From Desmodesmus armatus (lineage: Eukaryota > Chlorophyta > Chlorophyceae > Sphaeropleales > Scenedesmaceae): 64,000 nt of DNA. The DNA is taken from the NCBI GenBank assembly GCA_007449985.2, contig VIIQ02000245.1, positions 28,141 to 92,140 on the forward strand. Direction: 5' to 3'. Positions 38,001 through 47,224 of the stretch are shown here, in pieces. The notes below the pieces were generated by a model, which was not told the origin of the DNA, made no database searches, and worked only from the letters and a program-made list of their open reading frames with translations. The position numbers were made by a program, and so were the translations under genes. Positions within the stretch are counted from its first letter, which is position 1, and each line of letters opens with the position of its first letter.

Positions 38001-41000
38001 ATGAAGCAATGGATCACTCGCAAGCCTGCACAGCCAAGACAGTGCCCCCACCACCACCACACCACCACCCAAAAATGACCCACCACCGGAAAGCACCCTG
38101 TGGCAAAACCCCAGAGCACCACCCCCACCTGTTCTTGGCGTGTGTCAGCACAGGGTAGTAGCTGGGGAAGTCGAGTGTGAACAGCCAGGGACCAGCCTCA
38201 GCTGTTGCCTTCTCATGACCGGCTGAGCGGGCCTGCTGGGCAGCCAGGCCCAGGGCTGTGGCAGGCAGGCCGTCAACATCAGCAACATCGGTGATCAACT
38301 TCTTGAACGCCTGTGTATGACAACAGACACAGTGCATGCGGGGTCAAAAAAACAAACAGGGACACGTACAGTGTGAGTGCGCCGGAGGGGGGGGGGGGGG
38401 GGGGGGGGCAGGCCCAGGGCTGTGGCGGGCAGGCCGTCAACATCAGCAACATCCTTGATCAAATTTTTGACAGCCTGTGAGGAGCACATGGAGAAAAAAA
38501 AGCAAACAATGAGCCACTGCATGTACGTCACCAACACACGTCCCCAGGGAGACTTGACATCACCCACCGTACCCCCCTCCACACACACACACCCCACAGG
38601 CCGCCGTCACTCCCCCCCCCCCCCCCCCCCCCCCGACGAACCCCCCCCCCCCCTCACACCTTTGTTGCGTCCAGTACGTTGTTGCTGAACTTTGTTGACA
38701 GCTGTGCCAGGTCCTGCTGGATGGCGTTGTACCTCTCCTTGGCCTCACCCTCAAGGGAGACACCCCCCAGCACAAAGTCACGCAGCTCCAGCTCAACAAC
38801 ACGCTGCTGAGCCTCACTCAACTTGGACCAAGAAGGGCCGTCCCTGCAGGCCAGAAGGGGGGAAATGTAAACGTGTGTGGGTTTTGTTGTTTTGGAGGGC
38901 AGGGGGGCTTGGAGAGGAGGGGGTCTCAGCTCAACAACACGCTGCTGAGCCTCACTCAGCTTGGACCAAGAGGGGCCGTCCCTGCACGGGACAACTGCAC
39001 CAGCACAAGCACCCTTGCCCAGCAGGGGAAAATGTAAAAGTGTTGTCTGCTACAGGGGCTTGCTCTGTGACAGCGACAGGCCCCCTCCCCCAAATCAGGA
39101 CTGCTTTGCACACACATGCGACCCTCCCATTGGCCCACCTTCCCCCTCTCCAAAACCGCACACGCTCATGTGTATCACTAAGCGCCCACCTGAGTGCCTT
39201 GTATGCCTGGTACAGGGGCTTGCTCTGTGACAGCCTGAGGCCCAGTGCAACATTCTCAGGCTGCACCTCCTCAACTGCTGCACGCAGCTCTGGTGAGTCC
39301 TGCACTCCCTTCAGGTGGCTCACAACACCCCAGATGCGGCTGTGCTTGTCGGTAAGCTTCTCAAGGGGCTGCACCAGACCCTCCCAGCTGGGCTCAACTG
39401 TAAGGGGGAGCGCAAAGGGGGGGGGGGAGCACAAAGGACAGCACAGCATGTCAGAAACACTAGTGGTGCAAAGGAGGGTGCAGAATAAGAGCTTTCCACG
39501 CTGTACGTGTCAGCTGTACGCATCTTTGCCGAAGGCGAAGAGGCCGGGGGGGGGGGGAGGGTACGGATGCGGCTGTGCTTGTCAGTAAGCTTCTCCAGGG
39601 GCTGCACCAGACCCTCCCAGCTGAACTCAAATGTTATGGGGAGCGTGGGGGGGGGGGGGGGCAGCACAAAGGACCACACAGCATGTCAGAAACACTAGTG
39701 GTGCAGATGAGGGTGCAGAATAAGAGCTTTCCACGCTGTGCGTGTCAAGCTGTACGCATCTTTGCCGAAGGGGGAGATGGGGGGGGGGGGGGACGGATGC
39801 GGCTGTGCTTGTCGGTGAGCTTCTCCAGTGGGTGGGCCAGACCCTCCCAGCTGGGCTCAACTGCGAAGGAGGGGGGGGTGAAATAGGTGGGATAGTACGA
39901 GAGTGGTAAGGGAGCAAGGAAAGGCAAGGTCAAAGAGCGAGCAGGATGCAGAGAGCTGCAGAGCCAGGGCAGCAAAATCGGGTGTCTCCGGAAGCAGACA
40001 TGCCCCAGCTATTGACCCCAGGCCCCAGGGACCCTCAAGCTCCTGCACTCCCTGCATCACAGCATGCGCTCTCCCACACGCCGGCTGGGTGCAATCCTGT
40101 GTCGGTAACACACCTGCTGCCTCCAGAGCGTCAAATCTGCGTACAGCTGCTTGAAGACCATGCCCTCCCCCCTTCCTGCTTGACAATGCATGCAAGTACA
40201 CCCTCCCGCTTCCCACCAAAACACTCACATCCCACCCTTTGACCTCACTCCTCTGACTGTACAATTGTATAATCGCCTTCTCCCAAGAAATGACATACAC
40301 ACACAATAGTATGCCAACACACCTGATGCCTCCAGAGAGTCAAATGAACAGCAATGGCAGGAACACCCTCCCCTTTTTCGCCATAAAATAACTCGCACCC
40401 TACTCCACCATCTCCATAGTCACCCCCCCCCCCCAAAAAAACAACATCAACACACCTGATACCTCCAGAATCAATCTCTGCGTGCAGCTGCTTGAACAGA
40501 GCGCGCATGCCCGCCCCTCCTGCTTGAAAAATGCACAGACCATGCCCTCACCCTTCCCACCTAGCATTCTCACACTCAATTTCACTACTGACACCCCCCT
40601 CCCCACCCCCGCCCTGGGCGCATCGCCATCACCAATAATATCAACTCACCTGATGCCTCCACAGCATCAATTTCTGCGTGCAGCTGCTTGAACAGCGGCA
40701 CACACATGCACCCCCCCCCTGGCCAGACACACGATCTACCCCCCCCCCTCCCCCCGGGGGGACACACACCCCACACAAACACACCTGATGCCTCCAGGGC
40801 GTCGATCTCTGCATGCAGCTGCTTGAACAGCGCCCGCATGCCCGGCACCACATGCTCCGCCTTCACCTGGTCGTACAGCGGGAACACAACCTCCTGCAGG
40901 ACAACACATATGCAGATGCAGGAAAACAGGTCAGCACGGCATGTCACAGCAGCAAACACATGCATGCACACACCATGTGATGCTGCAGCATGTGAGCATC

Positions 41001-41990
41001 AACGCTAGTACAGAAACGCAGGCGGGCACAACCTCCTGCAGGACAGCACATGCGCAGATGCAGGGCCACACGTCAGCACGAGATGCCGCCACAGCAGCAT
41101 GAGATGCCGCAGGACAGCACACAAGCAGATGCACTAGACACGTCAGCACGGCATGCAGCAGCAGCAGCAGCAGCAGATACATGCATGCATGCACAAGTGA
41201 AGGTTTGCTTGCTGCATCCGTGTGTGCACCAGAGCACAGGACAAGACTGGAAGGCAGGCATGGCATGTGGCCGCTCTGAGTGCAGCTGCTGCCTGTGCAG
41301 TGCGCCATCAGCTGAATCATGTGACAGCAGCGCTAGAATAAGCCATGCTGATTGATTCCAGTAGCTCTTTCTAGGTGCAGTGGCAACTACTTGCGCTGCA
41401 TGTGAGAAGCTTGGCTGTTCACTAGCTCCAACCAGAAACACCAAGCATTGCCCCGCCCCTTGTGATCACGTTGTACAGCATCCCATGCTCCCACTGCTGC
41501 TGCCAACCAACCAGCAGCGCACACACCTTTCTGATATGCTCCCTCGTCACGTGGGAGCATATCAGAAAGGTGTGTGCGCTGCTGGTTGGTTGATGGCAGG
41601 TCAGCATCACACCTGCCTCCCTGCCCCAGGCATACCTAGGAGCTAACAGCTGCGAGAGAAGATGCATTCTTATACCCATACCACGTGCTTTCAACAACCA
41701 GAACTTACCGCCAGCAGGGGGTTGTTTGCTGCTGCAACCTCGGGCTCTGCAACTGCAGGTGCAGCAGCCTTAGGAGGTGCTGCTGAGTCTGCCATGCCTC
41801 GCTTGATCGCTCCGAAGGCTGGAGGGGTCAAAGCTCCAACGGATGGCTGCTTGCTGGCTGCCTTGCTGTCTGGCACAGAAAGAGGACGACGTGCTCCAGA
41901 GACCCCAGCACTACGAGCAGCACCACACACGATTCTCCTGGCAGGGGAAGAGGCTACGCGCGCACCAGAGTGCGAAGCCTTCAAGAGCAT
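32462..41990 (-). CDS. M3 family metallopeptidase, organellar oligopeptidase / oligopeptidase A type
   Basis: Sixteen exons join in phase into about 780 residues: 41990-41709, 40893-40785, 39397-39190, 38843-38660, 38310-38129, 37612-37456, 37155-37087, 36373-36200, 35777-35685, 35182-35102, 34879-34758, 34492-34406, 34140-33960, 33587-33486, 33190-33006, 32588-32462. The length equals that of plant organellar oligopeptidases. The first 60-70 residues are rich in Ser, Ala and Arg and poor in acids, as in a plastid or mitochondrial transit peptide. The zinc site HEFGH lies at about 561-565, and the third ligand is in [12 protein letters not shown] near 591. The enzyme family degrades short peptides such as cleaved presequences inside organelles. 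Intron phases are clean, so the gene looks functional despite many exon echoes in its introns. Confidence 0.95.
34190..34270 (-). repeat. echo of M3 exon 13 (5' part with acceptor)
   Basis: AGAGTGGGCTTGTCG..ACACCAGTTCTCCATGAACTGGGAGGG and CAGTCAACACCCCTG recur here from 34065-34145. The copy keeps the acceptor but has no donor at the exon end. Confidence 0.9.
35436..35521 (+). repeat. (CA)n microsatellite
   Basis: About 40 CA units with one interruption, next to a C run at 35424-35438, in an intron of the M3 gene. Confidence 0.97.
35605..36092 (-). repeat. echoes of M3 exon 9 and exon 8 (3' parts with donors)
   Basis: 35607-35640 copies the last 33 bases of exon 9 and its donor, then breaks off into a C run. 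35998-36090 copies the last 90 bases of exon 8 with an intact donor and open frame ([16 protein letters not shown]), then breaks off into the C run at 36089-36104. Neither has an acceptor. Confidence 0.9.
36301..36850 (-). repeat. near-identical 238-bp tandem repeat, 2.3 copies, including M3 exon 8 5' end
   Basis: Unit starts (GTCCCACCACAGCAGC) lie at 36305, 36542 and 36781. Each unit holds the first about 70 bases of exon 8, its acceptor and the intron up to a G run. The copies are almost identical, so this is a recent duplication. Only the 36200-36373 copy continues into the rest of exon 8. Confidence 0.95.
37735..37972 (-). repeat. echoes of M3 exon 6 (5' part) and exon 5 (internal part)
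   Basis: 37751-37787 copies the start of exon 6 and joins a G run of about 14 at its inner edge. 37944-37972 copies the GPWLFT segment of exon 5 and ends in a C run of about 17. Confidence 0.85.
38386..38480 (-). repeat. echo of M3 exon 5 (5' half) ending in a G run
   Basis: 38409-38475 copies the first 66 bases of exon 5 ([15 protein letters not shown]) plus an acceptor. It stops exactly at a run of about 22 G (38387-38408). Confidence 0.9.
38920..39000 (-). repeat. echo of M3 exon 4 (5' part with acceptor)
   Basis: CAGCTCAACAACACGCTGCTGAGCCTCACTCA.CTTGGACCAAGA.GGGCCGTCCCTGCA recurs from 38787-38850 with two substitutions. Confidence 0.9.
39420..39870 (-). repeat. about 232-bp tandem repeat with M3 exon 3 5' end (two echoes)
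   Basis: Copies of GATGCGGCTGTGCTTGTC...CAGACCCTCCCAGCTG lie at 39332 (real exon), 39565 and 39798. The intervening intron (CAGCACAGCATGTCAGAAACACTAGTGGTGCA...) is also repeated at 39440 and 39672. Each echo is flanked by a G run. Confidence 0.92.
40105..40700 (-). repeat. four echoes of M3 exon 2 (3' part with donor)
   Basis: ACACACCTGATGCCTCCAG with variants recurs at 40107, 40320, 40456 and 40648, copied from 40781. The 40456 and 40648 copies extend through GCAGCTGCTTGAACAG. Divergence grows with distance from the real exon. Confidence 0.88.
41020..41165 (-). repeat. two echoes of the intron/acceptor upstream of M3 exon 2
   Basis: CACAACCTCCTGCAGGACA.CACAT.GCAGATGCAGG at 40886 recurs at 41026, and a shorter form at 41100. 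Both include CGTCAGCACG.ATG. Confidence 0.8.
41504..41592. repeat. perfect 40-bp inverted repeat, 9-base loop
   Basis: The arms 41504-41543 and 41553-41592 are exact reverse complements, and the loop is TCGTCACGT. It lies inside intron 1 of the M3 gene. It would form a very stable hairpin in DNA or RNA. A MITE-like insertion or a small-RNA precursor are both possible. Confidence 0.95.
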
Positions 41991-43440
41991 GTCTCAGGAG
42001 GTGGGGTTTGACACGACCTGCTGGTGAATTACGTTTGGGAGGTTCTGGCAGATCGAGATGGAACAACGCCAACCGAGGCACAACTGGCAACAACAACTAT
42101 TGCGAAGCACAACTCATTCAACCTACAACCAATACTACGCCAATGCAGGCGTCCAAGAAACAGCGTCATAGAGCCAGCCAATTGAACAAGCTGTCACTTG
42201 GGGCTGTGGTGGAATTTGTGGAGCACGATTACCACTTACCCAGGCCTGCATTGCACATGCTAGCATGCCCTATACTTCGTGGCACATACCAAACAGCACA
42301 CGTATTCCTCCCAGGCCCCAGGACACTCACCTTGCGTCCTCTGCACCCGCCAGCCAGACAGCCAGCCAGCACAACACATGCACACAGGACAGCAGGGCAG
42401 CAGCAATTCAGTACATGCAACATCCTTTTGTCTATTGTGTTTATATGCACATGAATTCGAGAACTTTCCAGCCTTACTAGCAATTCGTGTGAGACACTGC
42501 CATCACTGTGTGTCCCAACTGGCTGCATAACCTGGAGGAGTGGTGCATTACGCAATTGCTACAAGCTTGCGCCGTGTCATGATCCTTGTGGAGGGGTGGG
42601 AAGGGGCAGCCTAGGTGGGTGGTGTTATGAGTGGGTTCATGCAAAGATGCAATTGAAGGGGGGGGGGGGGGGGGCTGCACTGGCCCCGGCATGTATGTGG
42701 CATGGTTGTGTAAGAATCGGACTGATAAGGTGGGGAAGTTGATTGGGGGACAATGATGCCTTGCACATCTGAAGCCTGCGCGGACCAATCGAAGGGGTGG
42801 GGTTGCAGTGTAGCTTTGTTTCCAGAACTGGTCAGCTGCAATGCAAGCAGCACTCTACTGCAATTGCCGCGTATAAGTTGTACATATGGGTCGTGGCGTT
42901 GATTGCCGACTTGAATCAATTGTCATCAGCACATGGGTGGTGGACAACCCGCAGGCCATCAAGCCAGCCAACATCAACAGTGGGACCCTCCAGTGTGCAA
43001 ATCTCGCAAGACTGGTAGCGGTTCATCGACCCCTCGCTCTCTTCAAGTAGAGAGTGTGAAGCCAATCAAAACTGCACCAGCGTTGCAAGATTTGGCAGAC
43101 TGGAGGATGTCCCCGTTGGTACTGTTTGGCATGGTGGCCTGGCAAGGAACGACCGACTCAGTCTGCTACTTCGAGTACTACACCCTTGCCGCATTGGCAG
43201 TATGTGCGGGGGGGGGGGGGGTACGGTCCATCTTCGCCCCAGATTGTGCACGGCGCAGTACTGCGTTGGATTTGCAGCCATATCAGAGGTTGCAGACAAC
43301 AGCTCTCCACTGTCCAATCCCCCCCCTCCCCCAACATCTTCTCTGCGAGGCCGCTCGCGGCCCGGGGGGGGGGGGGGTATTCCCTATCCCCACCCTCACT
43401 ACTTCCCAACACCAGCACCTTGCAGCTATACCTCAACCCT
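41991..43440. other. M3 upstream region and unresolved 3' end of a neighbouring gene
   Basis: The first few hundred bases should be the M3 promoter. A plus open frame at 41843-42454 overlaps M3 exon 1 in antisense and has no recognisable domain. G runs lie at 42659-42674 and 43209-43220. Short GT/AG-flanked pieces on the minus strand could be further exons of the 43781-44930 gene, but no phase-consistent chain was found. Confidence 0.35.
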
Positions 43441-43459
43441 GAGCCCGAGGGGTGCCCCC

Positions 43460-44130
43460 CCCCCCACCCCTCACATGTGAGCTGCATGTCATTGCTGGCA
43501 GTGACTCAACCGCCTCCTTGTCGATTGAGCCCAGCAGCAGTATGGGGACGGAGGAAAACGGACTAGGAGATGGGGGGGGGGTGCCTGGTGGGAGGGGGGT
43601 CACTGCATGGTCTCCGCATTTCAAGGCTTACCTGTGAGCTGCATGTCACTTGCTGGAAGCTGTGATTCAATTGCCTCATCATGGCACATAAGTTGCATTT
43701 GGTGTGGTGTGTGTGGGTGTGAGGTGGGGGGCAGACTGCGGGATGGAGGGGGCCTGCTGGGAATGTCTGCCTGTGCTCACCTGTGAGCTGCATGTCGTTT
43801 GCTGGCAGCTGAGACTCGATTGCCTCATCCTCCATTGAGCCCACCATGCTGGTGGAGCCCAACACCTGGGCAACAGTCTCCTCAAGGGTGGAGGGGCTGT
43901 GAAGGGAGAGGGGGGGGCAGCAGCAACAGCAACAGCCGCAGGCGCAACAACAACTACGTCAAGGCATTGTGTGCACATTGGATCAGTTGAGGGGGGGGGT
44001 ACAAGTCACTAGCTGAGCATTTATGGGGGCAGAGGGGGAGGTTGTTACAAGTGGATCTAGGCTAGTGTTGTCGCTGCGTACATAGACACCTGGGCAACAG
44101 TTTCTTCAAGGGTGGAGGGGCTGAAAACAG
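43460..44130 (-). repeat. echoes of exon 2 of the small secreted gene
   Basis: 43629-43688 and 43475-43535 copy the 3' half of exon 2 (GAGGCAATTGA..CACAGCT...GACATGCAGCTCACA). 44088-44125 copies its 5' end (CACCTGGGCAACAGT.TC.TCAAGGGTGGAGGGGCTG). Confidence 0.85.
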
Positions 44131-44930
44131 GAGGGGGGGGCAGCAGCACGTGGTGGCGGAGGGGCAATATCAGCAGCATCAGTAGTCATTGCGTGATGGC
44201 GGGGCAGCAGCAGTGGCGGCAGACGCGCAATTCAATGCCAATTTGTTCTCTGAAGTGCCATTGCTCTCACGCACCAGGGCACCCAAGTACAGCATGCGGA
44301 TGGGGTTTACGCGGGGGGGGGGGGGGGGGCTGTGTAGTTGAAGGTGTGAACTGACAACTTGCGCTGTGCGTGCGCCTGTGTTGTCAACATGGCCTGCTAT
44401 TCATGGGATGTGTTCACTAATTTAGCACATTGTGCAGTGCCAGGCACATTCAATGCTGTGGCTGTGCTGCAAGACCTATACTTTTCTTGTAAAGGTTGAC
44501 AATGGTGTTTGTGCCAGCTGCTGTAAGGGCTGTCTGCTGCTGTGAGGGCTGTCTACGCTGGTGATGGGCCATGGGTTCCCTGCTAGGGCAACGAGGCATC
44601 TCATCTCTGCTTCATGGTCGTTTGTGCTGACTTGCAGAACTTCATGCGCTGTGCCTACTAGGCCCCATCTTGCTCCCAATGGATGGGGACTGCCAGCTGC
44701 TGCTGTGGGTCTACGAATATGCAGGACACTCTCTTAATGCTGCTGCTTGGTTTTACACTCGGTTTGGTGTGCAAGGGACCTGTTGTGCTGTTCACAGCGT
44801 GGTCTGCTCTGCTCAACTGCCTCACCCACCTGACATACTGCTGTGCAAGGACGCAGCTGGCTCCGAGCAGGACTGCCAGAACCGCTGCTGCGCATCGCAC
44901 TCGCCCAATGGGCTGACTGCTGACCCTCAT
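43781..44930 (-). CDS. secreted protein, N-terminal exons only (unrecognised)
   Basis: Exon 1 (44930-44830) codes for a signal peptide: Arg-containing start, then CAAAVLAVLLGASCVLA. Exon 2 (43896-43781) joins in phase 2 to give VSPSTLEETVAQVLGSTSMV, an acidic helical stretch ending in DMQLTG. The donor leaves phase 1. The downstream exons were not resolved; one candidate piece lies at about 42484-42535. An alternative ATG is at 44948. No family recognised. Confidence 0.55.
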
Positions 44931-46429
44931 GCTGCTTCGCACGAGCACAGACTCAAGTGTACTGCTGCTCTCCTGCTGCTAACACTGCTGCATGTGCCAA
45001 GAGCGCGGCCAACCAGCCGTAAATACGGTGGAATGCTGATGCTTGAACGTATAGTTTGAAACGCGTCCTGGGCAGGCTCTGCAGCTGCTCTCGCGGCTCT
45101 AAGAGAAATTAGGTCCGGAGCTGTGCACAGGCAACTTCCACTCAACACACACGACTAAACACAGCTCCAGTTCATCAGACAAAAGTGGACATATAGGCTA
45201 CGTGTTGGTCTTATCACATCACCTCAGAAAGTGTTATCTTGAGCGGCAAGAGCAGATAGTGTAGCCACTCAAGCAGGCGACTTGAGGTGACAGTGCTGAC
45301 ATAATATTATTCTGGAATCAGTCACTTTTAATGTTGACGGTTGCTGAGCTGCATCGAAGACCAATCTGTCATGGGCCATGAACATGACATGTGCATGGTT
45401 GGCCACATCCCACAACTTCTGGGTGCTCACATGCTTGATGCAATGGGAACGAAGGAGGTGATCTGCGTTGAGCATCCTTCAATAGGGGGGTGCGACAACA
45501 ACACACGACGACAACCGGACTCGCTAATAAAGAGATGTGACAATCTGCACAGTGACTGTCCGTGCAGTGATATTACTGCTTAAGCAGGAGCACAATCCAA
45601 CATCGCCATTGAAAGAGAAACTCCATCCCTGTTGTTTGTATGATAACTGCCAGACCAAACCTCACAGCCAACACATCTGGAACATAGCAGATGCCGCAAG
45701 CAACACATATGCGCAAGCATACACACCCATGCACGCTCAAGCCCAGTGCACTTATAGATTCCACAAACGCACAGTGCACAGTGCCGTTGGCGACGCAACT
45801 ACCAGTAAGCACAATTGTGCTTGCAAGCAAAAGTATGTCACGGTGTGTCCCTGCCCTTGAAGCGTGGGCGGGGGGAGGGGGGGATGAAACTGTGCATAAG
45901 TGCACCTGGACTGACTGCAAGCTGCACTGTGGCACCCCCACTGACATGCAGGGAATATTTGTCGCAATGACCAAACACGCCGGCCCACAGCAGTCAATCT
46001 GTCAAGACACATGTCTCAGCCACGCAACGTCTCATGACACTTCCAAATTAGTCACAGCAGCTGGTTGAACCTGCAGTGTCTGCCCTCATGCTAGTGGTGG
46101 CCGGGGCACTGCTGAGCTGGCAGTAAGTCAGGTTGTCAGTGATACCCACAACAGCCATACGGTAGCGACACAAGACAATTTCAAGACTGAGTCAGTGGAC
46201 GACAGGCCACGTGGCTCATTCCACTCAATGGTGACAAGCTGCATGAGGCCCGCCTCATCTTTCACACCTTTACAAGCACACCATGTGATTTCTTTGGCAA
46301 AGTCTGTCATGTCACATGACACGCGGGCTGCATGGTGGCACCCGTTGGCCACCTTCTGTGGCCTTGCAGCTCACCCAGCCAAGTGTAGTGTGCTTCATAG
46401 CTACAGGTGTGATTTGATTTGAAGTCCAA
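44931..46429. other. intergenic, no gene recognised
   Basis: Several open frames of 70-130 codons overlap one another on both strands, without a recognisable domain or supported splice structure. Confidence 0.35.
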
Positions 46430-47224
46430 CACAAGCTCCCATGCAGTGCTGCAGTGCTGAGATCGCCCTGATAGCTCTTGCATGTCCTTTCACTGTGCGA
46501 TCGAATGATACCTCAAACCGCAGTTGTCCATGTTGCCCAATGTTGTCCGTATTGCAGGGCAACCCAGCTGCAGGGCGCTGCCAGGGAATGCTGAGGCTCC
46601 TGATCACGGATGTCCTTGTACAAGGATGTATGTACATGTGTACATCAATCAACTTGCAAGCTACTGGTGTAACTTTGATTTGATTTGATTTGAAGCCCAA
46701 TTGGGCCCTGGCAGGCGAAGGAAGGACTGATCAGGCGGTGTATGCGGGATTCAGTGTGGCAAATCATCGATGTTTTTGATATATCTGTACATACTAGCTA
46801 GGTACAGGTTGATTTAACCCTCAGGGGACATTGCAAGGAAATTTCACGGAAGCATTGGGTGGCAGAGTTTCTCTCAGAGAAACTGAGTTGACCAGTGACG
46901 GTGCGTACCGTTGAAACCATCATCTTGACGCACCGCTGCTGCTGAGAAGGGTACATTTGCATCATCGAGCTAGCTCAGGATGTAACATGCGAGAACATGC
47001 GACTACATCACTGGAGTAAGCACAATAGGCACATACAATTCTTTATTTCAGAACGATTTGCTGGGTGACGGTGCCCTTTCGTGTTACCACAGCGTTTGCT
47101 TTGCTTTTCGCGATAGGTGTACTGCTCAGAGCAGCAGCACTGCAGTCTGCATTGTAAGCTGGTTATCTTACACAGTATCAGCTTCAACAGGCAACTTGCA
47201 GCGTCTCTGCAGGGCCTGTCTACC

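Noticed and set aside
38692..39588. 298-codon plus-strand open frame
   Set aside because: Antisense of M3 exons 4 and 3 and their echoes.
41843..42454. 203-codon plus-strand open frame
   Set aside because: First third is antisense to M3 exon 1; the remainder has no recognisable motif.
43066..43330. Minus-strand exon with YCAVHNLGRRWT
   Set aside because: Phase does not match the exons of the neighbouring secreted gene; no family recognised.
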